From contig QVOM02000034.1 in the NCBI GenBank assembly GCA_003586115.2, forward strand, positions 126,887,936 to 126,951,935: a stretch of DNA of 64,000 nt. The letters run 5' to 3'. Made by a program: the position numbers and the translations under genes. Below the pieces are notes generated by a model that was not told the DNA's origin, did no database searches, and saw nothing but the letters and a program-made list of their open reading frames with translations. The DNA is from Salvator merianae. Taxonomy: Eukaryota; Chordata; Lepidosauria; Squamata; Teiidae. Below, piece after piece: positions 1 to 11,174 of this stretch (positions are counted from its first letter, which is position 1; each line of letters begins with the position of its first letter).

Positions 1-162
1 AGTCCCACTGAACTTAATAAATATTTCTTTAGAAAGACATACACAGATTGCACTGCAGTCTTCATATTTTATCCAAGTTATAATTCAACAGGAATATGTT
101 TCCTAATATCTCTAGAAATCATTTTAAAAATGTGAAATTGGGAGTTAGAAGAGACTTCCTAC
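1..162 (-). other. HMCN1: HMCN1 intron 3, donor-side end only
   Basis: On the minus strand this follows the exon at 163-321. The GT donor is the complement of ac at 161-162, with GTAGGAAG as the donor context. The rest of the intron lies outside the window. I see no other feature in these 162 bases. Confidence 0.85.
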
Positions 163-321
163 CTGTGACTGTTTCTGCTGAATCAGCTGTAAGACTTCAT
201 GAGCCAGCTTGTAGTCTTTGGACCGTGCATCAGTAAAAACATAGATGAATGAACCAGGCAGAGAGATTTCTAGAGCAATTTTGATGGCACCGATGCTCAT
301 CTCTGGACAGTCACCACCTCC
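163..321 (-). CDS. HMCN1: Hemicentin-1, coding exon 3 (vWA domain)
   Basis: Hemicentin-1 (fibulin-6) is a giant secreted extracellular-matrix protein with an N-terminal von Willebrand factor A domain, a long immunoglobulin array and C-terminal EGF/fibulin modules. This exon is 159 bp, exactly 53 codons, phase 0 at both ends. The minus-strand acceptor is TTCTAACAG and the donor is GTAGGAAG. The translation starts [14 protein letters not shown], continues [18 protein letters not shown] and ends [10 protein letters not shown]. This is near-identical to vertebrate HMCN1 as I remember it. The FTDARS segment occupies the place of the late metal-ion-site aspartate loop of vWA folds, and the exon starts exactly where the previous one (13536-13606) stops. 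HMCN2 is the paralogue, but the wording fits HMCN1 better. There are no stops or frameshifts, so it looks functional. Exon number follows the human gene from memory. Confidence 0.95.
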
Positions 322-329
322 CTGTTAGA

Positions 330-1515
330 AATGACACAGGAAGAAATAAATGTTAGTTGAGAACAAGTATTAGATTGAAAATTATCCAAAATACTGTACT
401 TTGCATTCATTCATTCCATCAATTTGTAGATGTATGGCTCAGTAACAAAAGTATTGCTTTCATGAAATCAACCTTATTCCTGAATGATAGTAGTAAAGCC
501 TAACTACAAACATCAGAAAGTCCACCATCCTATGTTCTAGCCTCTGATCATGGGCTTGATTCTTAACAGTGAGTTAGAAACTTAAGAAAAGCTGTTTCCC
601 TTGCTTGCAAGTACTTATGTTACATAATATTCAAATGGAATTTATATGCATTTTCTGTATTTTTTCGACTGTGTTTAAAGCTGCATTCATAATTTTAAGA
701 GTATCTGACTTTGGTGATTCCATATGATAGCCTATATGCATTTGAAACTGTAGTTCCATCTGTAGTGCAGAACACACTTTGGGGAAGGCACCTTCTCAGA
801 AAGGTCTACTCTGCCATATTGATGGACATTTCTTCATTTCCACACCAAGCACAGCAGGACATTCAGGCTTGTTTTCTTTGTTTTCAGGCTTGTGAGCATT
901 TTTGAACCCTTGCCCCTGGCACTTAGAGTAGGAGTCACATTCTCCAGTGGGTATGTTGTGCCAGTAAAAATGGAGATGCAATGCCTGAGACGGTCCTCAG
1001 AAGTTTTACATGTTTTTTGTAAACCTGAACATATGTAGTTAATGGACAGGAATCTGTACTGGATAGGCTGAGTGACCATTAAAACATGGGACTTGTCCCT
1101 AGATCAGAATCCATCTTGGTTACACAAGGATGCGACTAGAGCAGTCACTCTCCCATCCTTTGATCTACAGCAAAGGACTCTCTGACACTGTGTTTCCCAT
1201 CAAAAACATATTTCTCATTATCTCTTCCACAAGAACAACTTAATACCATCAGATTGCAAATGCAAGACACTATATGAGCTAGCAGTGTCCATGCTTCTAG
1301 TGAGAGAGCAGCAAGATTAAAATGCAAATATGGGCACCCAAGTATAATAGTTGATTTTATTACTGCACATTGCTTACCTGACCTGGAATGCCTGAATATA
1401 TAAAAATATTTTCTTTACCCTTGTTTCCTCACAACATCTGGCCCCAGACCTTAAGGGCATATTTTCAAGTATAAGAGTAAGTGCCTGCTTCCAGTGTGTA
1501 TGAAGTTCACACTGG
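330..1515. other. AT-rich intron sequence, nothing recognised
   Basis: All short open frames here are interrupted and resemble no protein I know. No inverted repeats or long tandem repeats are visible. Confidence 0.6.
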
Positions 1516-1521
1516 AAGGCC

Positions 1522-1730
1522 TAGGTACTGCCTCCAGGTTGGAAAGACAGGCAGGATGTCTGTAAAACAATTTGCAGGGACTCAAGAGCAGGTGAAGGTT
1601 TTGCCTTTATGTTCTGATTGAGAATGCCCAGAAGCAATTGGTGGGCCATTGTGTGAAACAGAATGCTGGACTAGATGGGCCGTGGCCTGATCCAGCAAGG
1701 CTCCTCTTATGTCCTTATGTTCTTATGTTC
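1522..1730 (+). repeat. L3/CR1-type LINE 3' end
   Basis: The segment contains the amniote CR1/L3 3'-UTR wording: GCTGGACTAGATGGGCC, then CCTGATCCAGCAAGGCTC, then a CTTATGTTCTTATG tail. A second, diverged copy in the same orientation lies at 11950-12146. The two share a further 130 bp upstream, including TCAAGAGCA and ATGCCCAGAAGCAATTGG. It is a 5'-truncated, non-coding remnant. Confidence 0.75.
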
Positions 1731-2654
1731 ACCAGAAGATTGTGTGAGATTATGCTTACACCAGAATAGCTGAAATATGTGAGCCCCTGGGTCACTAGAT
1801 CATCCCAGGTCCTTCTTCTTGCCAAGGTTCACCAAAGAATTGTGCATGTGTTCTGCTTCTACTGTGGCTAAAATCATCACTGAAATCATTGAAGGACAAA
1901 AGACAGAGCTTTGAGCTCTGTCTTTCATAACAAGGCCTTCAGCTGCTTTGCTGCCATTAGAGTTTGGAGAAATCCAACCTTGAACTGGGTATTAGCAGAG
2001 TACAGTCAACCAAACTTCAGGGTTTAATTGGTCATTCATGACATCTCACTTCAACCTGTCCAAGAAGACATGTACAGCTGATTATAGCTGAGGCTTATGG
2101 ACCCTCTGCCTTGGTTGGGCCAAACTTGATGTATTGAGAAAGTTCTTCAAGTTCCAATAACTTTTACCAAATTGAGCCTCTCATGGCTGCTGAATTTATT
2201 CTAGCCTATTCAGTCCTGCGAATGTCTGTGTATGAATTTTCAGTACGATTTTCATCCCTAATACTCCCACACTCCTTTTCAAGACATTTCTCTCACCTCC
2301 ACACTCTTGCTTTCATCTCACCCTTAAAACTTTGAAAAGTTCAACTCCTACTGTAAGAAAAGGGGGTTGTATATTGGCAGGATCATCCTAGTTCATTTCA
2401 GGGGTTTTGGTTGATATTTGTGTGGAGAAATATATGTGCAGCAGTTGATAGGAGGCTCAAGCCTGGAATCAAAGTAACACAAAGCTACAGGTGCATTGGT
2501 AAAGTGCTGCCTGCTAGAACTTCCTGTTCTTAGTGTAGAATTGTCTAGAACAAAATTGAAAGAAATTACTGTAAGGACATTATAGTCTGGAATGAAAATG
2601 TCGATGGTCCCAATTCTGGCTGCACTGTTTGCATGCATTGATCAGACTTCTGTA

Positions 2655-2860
2655 TCTCCAAGGGTGGGAAATTGGCAATAGTGATACCCATTCTTAAAAA
2701 GGACAGCAGAATTGATCCTTTTATCTATAGGCCCACTATTTTCCCAAATGTTATAAGGAAAACATATGGCAGGCATTTATATTGGAAACTTTTGAGCAGA
2801 TGTGTTTCAAACGTAACTTTATAAGACTGGAGTTCCAAAAGTAGAGGCTCAATTCTGGAC
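2655..2860 (+). pseudogene. R4/Dong-like LINE reverse transcriptase fragment
   Basis: Translation gives VIPILKKDSRIDPFIYRP followed by a GKxYxxHLYWKLL-like stretch, a stop, and then GSILDKYLQF. This order (PIxKKG, then DPxxYRP, then the RSTxDxxxxLQ region) is the early reverse-transcriptase core of R4/Dong-type non-LTR retrotransposons. It is decayed by at least one stop. It probably belongs to the same insertion as the C-terminal piece at 3420-3780, with about 560 bp of unrelated or decayed sequence between them. The clade name is tentative. Confidence 0.5.
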
Positions 2861-3419
2861 AAATACCTTCAGTTTGTGGTTAAAAATTATCATCTGCCCA
2901 TCAAATCTGGCCCAATTATCTTAAAGATAAGTGTCTATAAAAAGTGTATTTGTTGCCACATCACCATGTGCAGCAGCAACAGATGCCTTGCACAGTGCCT
3001 TGCAATTTGCAGGCATGAAGGTGCAAGTTTCAGCCCTCACTGCAGGAAGCTTGGATCAGCACTTGAAATGATGCCTCCAAGTTCCAAAATGGAGGTGTGG
3101 AGGCATCTTTTTGAGTGACTATCATGGTGCCTCCCCTCAGGTGTCCATGCAGGAAGTGGTTCCTTTTGCAAATGAAGACTTGGCTTGATTAATTGATTAA
3201 AACTTTATATGTATTGTGAAAATCAATACATATCATGAAAATCAATACATTTCAATAGAATACTTGATCACTACAGGCTATGACAACACCTGATCTTTGC
3301 TGGAAAAAATGCAGTAGTGATAATGAGCATCAAAAGGACCTAAGCATGCTCTCTATATTGGTTAAAAATGGGGACCCTATGCTAGGTCAAATTCACTAAA
3401 TATCTGTATGATCTAACTT

Positions 3420-3780
3420 TACCAAACTTAAATAAAGGCTATTTACTGAAGCTCAGATTGGTGCGTTGCTTTCTGCCATTTTAGAAGGCAGGTATACAAA
3501 GACACCATATGAAAGATTTACCTGTCCATGTGAAAATCAAGTGGTGGAGACAGTAGACCATGTACTGTTATACTGTTTCTTTTATCAAGATTTAAGGAAT
3601 CAACTGACCTTGCCCTGTTTATTTAACTATCCAAAAAAACATTATGCATCCAAAATGAATTTTGAAGATCGATCTTCTGTTTTGATTAAGAATGTTGTGG
3701 ATTTTTTTTCCAGAAGCTTATAAAATTCACCACTTCTATGCTAACAAACTTTTGCATGTATCTCTGTAAATTCTCTGATA
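3420..3780 (+). pseudogene. R4/Dong-like LINE ORF C-terminus with zinc-knuckle-like motif
   Basis: The frame open at 3466-3723 reads LEGRYTKTPYERFTCPC, then VETVDHVLLYCFFY and DLRNQL. The CxC...H...C arrangement followed by YxDLR is the C-terminal end of several non-LTR retrotransposon polyproteins, and I associate it with R4/Dong elements. The frame has no ATG context of its own and starts mid-protein, so it is a 5'-truncated remnant, not a host gene. An AT-rich stretch follows to about 3920. Confidence 0.55.
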
Positions 3781-4009
3781 ATTACTGTATATACCAGGTG
3801 ATTAAAGTCTCTATGTTGTTACCTACTAGTTCTTACAGACTCATACCCTTTCTGTGTTGAATGTTTTATTTGTATCTTGGAAAAAAAAACCCTGGAATGA
3901 ATGTGCTTATTTATTAATAATAATGCCAAAAGGGAATTAAAACTTGCCAAGTGAGAGATGGATAGTAAGATTGAAAAAACAACAACAAAAAAGATGTTTG
4001 CAGATTCAT

Positions 4010-4010
<1 letters not shown>

Positions 4011-4060
<50 letters not shown>
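4011..4060 (+). repeat. (CT)n-poly(T) microsatellite
   Basis: About 11 CT units run directly into roughly 27 T residues. It lies about 115 bp before the foldback at 4174. Confidence 0.95.
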
Positions 4061-4064
<4 letters not shown>

Positions 4065-4173
4065 CTAATAAAACCTCTCAGAGACTAGGGAAGAATTCTA
4101 ATCTTTATATTTGCCATTATTTCTTTTTGACCCTGCTGCAAGTGTTCATCAATACATCTAGTAAGCAGAGGAT

Positions 4174-4327
4174 CTAGTAGTGTTAGAGACTAACAGAGAG
4201 AAAGAGTGGGTAGCATGAGCTTTCACAGATTAAGCCTACTTAGTCTAAGGCATCTGATGAAATAGGCTTAATCTACAAAAGCTCACACTACCAACTTCTT
4301 TCTTTCTGTTAGTCTCTGAGACTACTA
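4174..4327. repeat. Foldback inverted repeat, arms about 65 bp
   Basis: The left arm (about 4174-4238) contains TTAGAGACTAACAGAGAGAAAG and GATTAAGCCTAC. The right arm (about 4262-4327) contains TAGGCTTAATCTAC and CTTTCTGTTAGTCTCTGAGAC. The arms are imperfect reverse complements around a loop of about 20-25 bp. Downstream, CCAGACTAACACAGCTAC resembles a 3'-end phrase common in turtle and squamate repeats. Confidence 0.75.
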
Positions 4328-4379
4328 GATGCCCTCACTGCTTACTTATCCAGACTAACACAGCTACATCTATGAATTC

Positions 4380-6565
4380 AATATATCTAAGGATGCATCC
4401 ACAAAGAATGGCAGCATCCAGGATAATGGAAAATATGTGGCACCCCCTCTATCTGCATTAGGTCTATCCTTCCATACTACATGCCAGTGATGCATATTGC
4501 AGGTCCTTTTGGCATTTAGCTGGAGTGGGCAATCTTTCCACCTGTGGTGGAGGCAGCCCCCGGCAGTCCTGGATTGCTCACCACAGTGTTTATGATCAAA
4601 GACAAGAATGATGTCAAGTGAGTCACACCTCTGACAATGTTACAGGAAGCCCAATCTATCCCTAGGCTGGTAACATATTTAGGGATCGGGGATCTGTCAA
4701 CTACAAGTGAGGCAGCATTGTTTAAAGTTTCTTAGAGATTGGCAATGAAAGCAAAAGTCTAGGAAATGCACTGAGAAGGGAGTTTCAGAAAAAAGACTAA
4801 GGGAAACCTAAGATAGTGGCTCTGCTGTAAAACTAATTCCGTTTCTTTTTTTGTTGTACTTTTCAGTTTGGGGGGGGGGAGAATTAAGGACCATCCAATT
4901 GTGGGGACAGTGAGTCCTGGGGCCAGTGATCCCATGTTACTATGGTAGCACCAGCAGCAGGCGCTCATAGCAAGGATAAGCTTCCTCCTTAGCCATTCAC
5001 TCCAAAGATTCTCCTTCAGAGCTGGCTATAAGAAGCATAAGAACAAGTGTCTTTTGTTTGTTTTTCAGCACCTAAGAGCAAGATGTAGGCTGACTGCAGC
5101 ATACAATTGTTGGACTGCTGATCCTACAACAAGATCCAGTCTACACTTTGTTTTTCTTTAATCAGATCTTATTTGCTTGTGTGTTGACTTTAGCATCCTG
5201 TACATTTTAGTACTTGTCCTAGAGCATTCATTCTTGTCTTAAAGCACTCAGTTCAACACATAAACATCTGAAGTTGCTTGCTAAAGCAGCTTGAAACACA
5301 AAACGGCAAAGCTCGGGATTTTCCTTTCCACTCTTGGAGAGAAGAAAAAGTTTCTTGAGAAAAAATGCAACCAGAAAGTTTCTGTAAAGGGTAATTTGTA
5401 TCTCTGCACTACAATCATAACTAGTACATTTGCAATGCCTTTGAAGAAGCTGGGTGGATCCAGTTATGATCTTTGGGGTTATAGATTTTAGCTGCCATTC
5501 CAGAGGAAAGAACTTTATTATGTCCTGTGTTCTGTCAAACTTATGAATAAAAATGAAGCTGCAGAATTCAACAGGGAAGATGGGAAAGCAAGAGTAGTAA
5601 TACAACTATTCCTAAAGGATAAACTCTTAGCCCACATGATGGAAGAAATCATGGAACATTTCTCCACTTCCTTTACTGGGCCAATCTAACAAGACTGGCC
5701 CAGTCTGGAGTTTTTCAGGCAACAGGAATGGCTCCTAAGTACCAGGATAAGCCTTTTGCATTTGGAAGGCTATCCCAATACAGCCTCCCGTGCTGGCTCC
5801 AGAAATCATGCAATCTCTGGAGCCACTTCTAGGCTCTCCGATGGAACCACCAAAATGTGTCCCCCTGTTAGACCTGAAGAGGGATGCATGCACCCTTACA
5901 CACTCCTCCATGTCTTGATCTAGAGGCATCTGGAATCCTGGCAGACCTAAAAAAACAGGAGGGAGCAACCCAAGGAAGGAACAGGGCCCCTCTCATCCAC
6001 ACTAACATGTGAAATAAAGGAGTCTGAAGAGGGCCGGACACTGCACTATAGTGAACTATAGGTAAGTGCAAGAAGGTCCCATGACAAAAAGAATGTTTAA
6101 GTTATCTTTACTTTAGCTGCTCAGTAGTGCTGGAGGAGGGGAAAGATACAGAAATGAATATAAATTCAAATTTTTGTTTCTGCAGAAGCTGGAAATAAAT
6201 GGGAAAAGTAGTAGAGAAAATTGAATATATTTCTTTTATTCTTAATAACCTACTGTAAAGCTATGGACCTCTAATTAATTCATTACAAGCTGTTCCTGAA
6301 ATCCAGAAAACTGTCTCCTATGTGAACTCTTGACAGCTTGATGGAAGTTTAAGATGACAAGGAGTATCAAGGTCATACGGACCTAAGAAATGACATTTTG
6401 TTGACAATATCCTCTAACAGTAATTTACAGTAATGTAAGCCAAAGGTTGGCACTGTGTACAGCAACAATGAAAGGTTTAGAGAAGATTAAGTTCCACAAT
6501 GTCTCCCTGAACACAAAAAATGTTTTTAGTATTGTGTTTCATGGATACAAAAGTTGAACAATGAT
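4380..6565. other. Intron sequence without recognised features
   Basis: It contains a 10-G homopolymer at 4870-4879. The 125-residue minus-strand frame at 5228-5605 shows no recognisable motif and no splice framing that I can support. I see no coding or RNA gene. Confidence 0.55.
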
Positions 6566-6574
6566 GAAAAAAGA

Positions 6575-6945
6575 ATGGAAATGTGGGCTCTTTTGAACTT
6601 TGGTGCTGGAGAAAGCTCCTTAGGGTATCACGGATAGCAAGAAAGACTGATCAGTGGATTCTAGACCAAATAAAACCTCAGTATTCATTAGAAGCACAAA
6701 TGATGAAGCACACAGTGAGAAGACCAAGCTCCATGGAAAACATGGTGATGCTAGGGAAAGTAGAAAAGAAAAGAAGAGGCCAGATAGCTAGTAGATGGAT
6801 ATACTCAATTATGACAATGATGAAAACCTCATGGGCATACCTAAGAAAGATCATAGGAGACCAGTCAGTCTGGAGGATATCCATCCATATGGTTGCCAAG
6901 AGTTTGCTATGACTAAATAGCATCAAGCAAGAAAGCAAGCAAGCA
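6575..6945 (+). pseudogene. BovB/RTE LINE ORF C-terminal remnant
   Basis: The open frame at 6583-6912 reads ELWCWRKLLRVSRIARKTDQ, then WILDQIKPQYSLEAQ, RRPSSMENMVMLGKVEKKRR and GDQSVWR. This is the C-terminal tail of the BovB (RTE clade) reverse-transcriptase protein, whose consensus has a WCWRR...W...IL..I...SLE...GH..RR..S.EK..MLGKVEG.RRRGR pattern. The GH of the GHIMRR motif is lost, and the frame lacks the polymerase and endonuclease, so it is 5'-truncated and inactive. Short AAGCAAGC units just after the frame may be the tail. BovB is abundant in squamates and supports the lineage call. Confidence 0.8.
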
Positions 6946-7228
6946 ACAATTGTAATGGAAGAAAATCCAAATTATTCACTGGACAAAGAGATTGATGCAA
7001 AGATATGAGAAGGAGACTGAGCAAATTCTATCATGCAATACTCTCAAATCTGCATTGATGGGTGGCACTGGAGACACTGTTAAAGGTCTGATCTAAGGAA
7101 AATGGCCAGTGAAAACTGAAGACCGTAAATGTGTATATCTAACTTTTTCTATCAATCTGATATATGTTCGCCATATCAAATTGAAAAACACATGATCACT
7201 CAACTCAAAGGCAACTAATAATGTATAG

Positions 7229-7340
7229 CAGGAAACTCTGGAACTGCAACTCCTATCACCTGTTGTCATTGGTCAGACTAGGTGGATCTCATGGGAATTG
7301 TAGTCCAGCAGTATCTAGAGGGCAACAGTTCGACCACCCT
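7229..7340. repeat. Palindromic interspersed repeat (ACTACAACTCC type)
   Basis: The left part has CTGGAACTGCAACTCCTATC and the right part has ATGGGAATTGTAGTCCAGCA followed by GAGGGCAACAG. These are the two arms of a foldback element common in squamate genomes, probably a non-autonomous DNA transposon. The arms have diverged at several positions. Confidence 0.55.
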
Positions 7341-7344
7341 TATC

Positions 7345-8360
7345 AAATTTAAAGAAGATTTTGGCTTTTTAAAATGGTTTTAGCTCATGCTATTGAGGTT
7401 GCTGCTGTGTCCTGCCTTCTGTTTCTTAATTTTAATTATTTTAAACATTATTTTAAGCAGCCTTGAAGATCTGTTGAAAGATGGCAAGAACTTTTGATCA
7501 TTATATAAACAATATTTGTTAGCTAAGTGGGAAAGTTCATAAACATTAATCTGCTTGAAATGCTCTTAAAATGCAGCTTCTGATTTTTAAATTGAAAGCC
7601 ACGCAGAAAAGATCTATCAAGCTGAAAGAAAATAGCAAAACAGCATTCTCAAACAAAATCTTTTTAATTCATGTGAACTGTCAAGCTTTTTCTGCCTTTC
7701 AGAATAAATTGACAAATCATCTTTTTTTTCTCCTGCTATTGTGTGCAAACACTGTTTGTGAAACATTTTTTTTTTGTCCTGACTTTGGCTATTGCCTATA
7801 ACGTCATGCATTGTATTTCTTATTGCTACATCTTCCTTTCTGCCACCTTTTTATCTGAATCCTTCAGACATAAGAATGAACACTAATAGATACCAACTTA
7901 TCTAAGTTCACCTATTAAATAGACAATGCTGCAACGCTATGAACTCAGCACCATTGGGGTAAAATTCAAAATTCATAGCCATTTGACAACCTTAGAGATA
8001 TTGGTACCCCAGTAAAATGTCACAATGGTCCCTAGATATCTTTTAAAGGATATCAAAATCAGAAAGAATATGCATGAAGCAGTGACAATTAAACTTAACA
8101 AAACAATTCTCCCTTGATAGAAGCTATTGCAAAATTACTAGCAGATCATGACAAAGAGTTGCCTTATTTATCCTTATGAGCAGACAATAAAAAATACAAA
8201 ATTTTCAAATATAACTGATGCATCAAGAAAATAAGTTGCTCAATTGTGTACAAAAATCTTTCACCACTGAAAACAGTTAAACTTTGTTGCTTTCCTTAAA
8301 TAGCTTCCACGAACTTTTGTTTTCTAAGAAGCAATTGTTTAGGCTTAGCAGGGAACTCGT
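7345..8360. other. AT-rich intron sequence, nothing recognised
   Basis: There are several short T-runs and no supported coding frame, tandem array or inverted repeat. Confidence 0.55.
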
Positions 8361-8370
8361 AGAGAACAAT

Positions 8371-8470
8371 GAGCATGGCTATAGCTCAGTGATGGAGCAA
8401 TGGCCTACAAAGCAGAAAGTCACAGGTTCAATCCCAGGATCTCCCTGTAAGAATATAACTGCAAACCAGT
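8371..8470 (+). repeat. tRNA-derived SINE (head region)
   Basis: An RNA polymerase III A-box-like sequence (GGCTATAGCTCAGTGATGGAGC) is followed about 30 bp later by a B-box (GGTTCAATCCC). It is not a tRNA gene: the acceptor stem does not pair and the body continues into SINE-like sequence. A related copy is at 28565-28745. Confidence 0.7.
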
Positions 8471-8559
8471 TCTACACCATTTGCAAAGAAAGCTGCATGG
8501 AAATGGCCATGTACATGTACCCACCAGGATCTAAGCTTGATCTGATGATATACATTTAT

Positions 8560-8905
8560 TGTTTGCTTACTTCTTTGCTTATTATTTATTATTTCATTTC
8601 TATTTTGCCCCATGCCTGAAGGACTCTGGGTGGGTTACAAAAATAAAAACAAACTATAAAATGGACACATTAAAAACAGTAACAGTGCCTGAAAGAGGGG
8701 AGGGGAAGCTGTTCCTTAGCCACAGACCATAGCCTGGAGCTTACGACTGAGAAGATCCTATCCCAGGTCCCCATCCCCTTAACTATTGGAGGTGATACAA
8801 CCAGGAGGGACTCCCCTGCAGTTCTTAAGGCACAGGCAGGTTGATATAGATGAAGCTGTTCCTATAAATACTTGAGGCCCATATTGTTTAGGGCTTAGGG
8901 ATATC
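8560..8905 (+). repeat. Possible LINE 5'-UTR-like fragment
   Basis: ATTTTGCCCCATGCCTGAAG, GACTCTGGGTGGGTTACAAA, and later GGCCCATATTGTTTAGGGCTT resemble non-coding phrases common in squamate L2/CR1-type 5' regions. Similar wording occurs at 31245-31310 and 55735-55785. The family assignment is from memory and weak. Confidence 0.35.
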
Positions 8906-9429
8906 CAACAACAATGCAAAATATAAAACTGTATTTAGAACTGCTTTTAAGAATATTGAGCAAAGTAATGCATTTGATAGAGACTTATAATACTCTATGC
9001 AGTGTTCAAAAGAGCCACCTGAGAGATCACTTTTTAAATTAAGCTGTTCTTTTTAATGCTGCATTCTTATGCTCTCTTTTGAGAGTCAGCTGATTACCAG
9101 AAATATGGGAGGCAGAAGAGATATATGGAGCAAAAACTGGCATCAATAAATCAAATGTGGCAAGCCAGTGGCCACTCTGTCCCTCCACATACCGGCAGCA
9201 TTTCCAGATTGCCAACTGACTTCCAAAGAACTCTATCAAAAGACAGTAATAAAGAGAGTGGTTTCATATATTATTTATATATATTAATACTTTAACATTT
9301 TTTTTAAAAAAATGCTGTTCAGAATGCTGTTTTGAATAATTTTGCATAGCTCTAATATCTAACAAGAAAAAAAAATAAACTGAAATATGAAAGTTGAAAC
9401 TAGAAAAAGACAAATAGCCAAAATAACAA

Positions 9430-9894
9430 AGGTGTGCCTTGGAATTAGATCCAATGATTTCTATTCATAAAAAATTGGACTTCATTTTTCAGGAATTGTG
9501 TAGATCCTTTGAAAATCAGGGGCAGAATTTTAAGAGATTAAGACAAGACCTTAAAAATGAAATAGGTGTTGTACGCACTGAACTTCATGAAACAAATGAT
9601 AAGGCTCTGAAACTGGATGATTTTAAGGCAGAAATTCCTCAGACAAAATTTATGACTCAAGAAATACAAATAGAGACATCTGAACCTACCACAGACAAAG
9701 TGTCAAGGGATATAATGGCATTCTTTGTGAGGAAAGTTACAAGAGATGTTGTGCGAGTGAAACGGTATGAGTCATTACTAGCAACAGCTCAAGGTTCTAC
9801 TTTTTCATTGAAGGAAGCCCCAGGAAAAATCTTACAAGGGAGGAAGGCGTATATGAGGCAACCAGTAAAAGAAGTAATCTTTATTTGGAATTAA
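9430..9894 (+). pseudogene. L1 ORF1 fragment
   Basis: The 151-residue open frame (9439-9891) begins with a charged, coiled-coil-like stretch (KKLDFIFQELCRSFENQGQN, KRLRQDLKNEIG). It ends with KVSRDIMAFFVRKVTRDVV, LKEAPGKILQGRKAY and VIFIW. This matches the beginning and the C-terminal domain of L1 ORF1, a nucleic-acid chaperone that packages L1 RNA. The middle RNA-recognition part is missing or collapsed. The next 450 bp carry a remnant of the L1 ORF2 end, so this is one internally deleted L1. Confidence 0.65.
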
Positions 9895-10385
9895 CAAAGA
9901 CTCAGACTGAAATCTGTGAATAAGATGCAAATTTTTTGGTTGAAATATGGAAAGGACTGGAAGAAAAGGGGGGGGGGGAACCCTGAAGGAGCCAGAAGGA
10001 GGAACTTAAGAAGTTGCTTAGCAGAATAATGGACAGAAGCTGAATTATTGAAAGACTGATTGAAAGAATATTTTGAGAGCTTGCAGAGATTGGATAAATA
10101 TAATAATTTACTGAAAAATAAGACAGTGGATAGATTTTTGTGAAAACTGGAAACCCTCTATTGATCTTTTGCAAGAAATGGAAAGCGGACCTGGAAAGTG
10201 GACTGATGTTTGCTGGACTGAAAGAATGAAGAGGAAAGAAGATTATTGGTAAAAGAAAAGAAATGGGTGGTTGGGGAGTATGAAATATAGAAGAAATCTG
10301 GGAAGAAGTAGGAAGTCGGTAGTTAAAAATGTTAGTTGATGAATCATGAATCACTTAGTGTAATTTTATATATCTAAAAATAAAA
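9895..10385 (+). pseudogene. L1 ORF2 C-terminal remnant and 3' UTR
   Basis: From about 10084 the sequence parallels the copy at 24290-24590: DKYNNLLKNKTVDRF, ENWKPSIDLLQEME, the AAAGAATGAAGAGGAAAG stop region and the AAAAATGTTAGTTGATGAATC 3' UTR. Frameshifts and stops break the coding part. The A-rich tail runs directly into the AAT microsatellite. Confidence 0.7.
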
Positions 10386-10406
10386 TATAAATAAATAAAT
10401 AACAAC

Positions 10407-10447
<41 letters not shown>
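10386..10447 (+). repeat. (AAT)n microsatellite grown from an L1 tail
   Basis: ATAAATAAATAA passes into about 16 AAT units immediately after the L1 3' UTR. The position suggests the repeat expanded from the A-rich L1 tail. Confidence 0.9.
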
Positions 10448-10448
<1 letters not shown>

Positions 10449-10449
10449 G

Positions 10450-11170
10450 ATATGCATCTTCAAATATATGTAAGTGATAGTTCTCTCTTTGGGGTATTTA
10501 GATCCATGACTCAAGCCCATACCAAACAAAAATATTGACCAATGTTTATTTTTTAAATCTATGCTTCTTCAGTTACAAAGCTATTGTGCTTTCAATTTGA
10601 GAAATAGCTCAAAAAATTATTTTCATTTCAGTTCTCATTAAGTTGTGCCACCTGATAGATGCATATGTTGATTATGAGCAGCAGGCAAGGAAGAAATGGC
10701 AAGAAAACAGTTTGATATGTCAATTGCTCATTCAGAAGCTTTGGAAAAGACTGCAACATGTGCTAAGCTCAAGCAACCACGCAAAATACTTTGTGAACTC
10801 CTGCAGGTTTGTAACGGTGGGACAAGTTCCCAAACACATTTGAACTATTGCCACTCTGCAAGCTGCTGCCAAAAAAGCATTGTTAAAATGGATACACACA
10901 TCTGTTACTGGAAATGAATGAAACTGAGCAAACTGTTGAATAATATGATATGACACTAGTAAGTCATCAGCATTATCAAAACCAAAACTTGACAACTTTT
11001 TAAAAGAAAAAGTAAAAAGAGTTTATAAGGAGAATTGAGATGTATTTAATATACTATCAAAAACTGCAGAAGAAGAGAAGGATCACTTATTCAAAAACAG
11101 GTGTGGAAAGAAACATCTTTTTTTTTTTTTTTTAATCTGTTTCAGAAGCACAGAGTTTGTGGATATGAAA
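10450..11170. other. Intron sequence, nothing recognised
   Basis: Short frames at 10643-10917 overlap in several registers and show no family motif. A 19-T run is at 11117-11135. Confidence 0.5.
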
Positions 11171-11174
11171 TTAG

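Noticed and set aside
5228..5605. 125-codon minus-strand frame as an exon or gene
   Set aside because: It resembles no known family, and there are no convincing flanking splice sites.
8371..8470. tRNA gene
   Set aside because: The A- and B-boxes are there, but the acceptor stem does not pair and the sequence continues as a SINE body. The same applies to 28565-28640.
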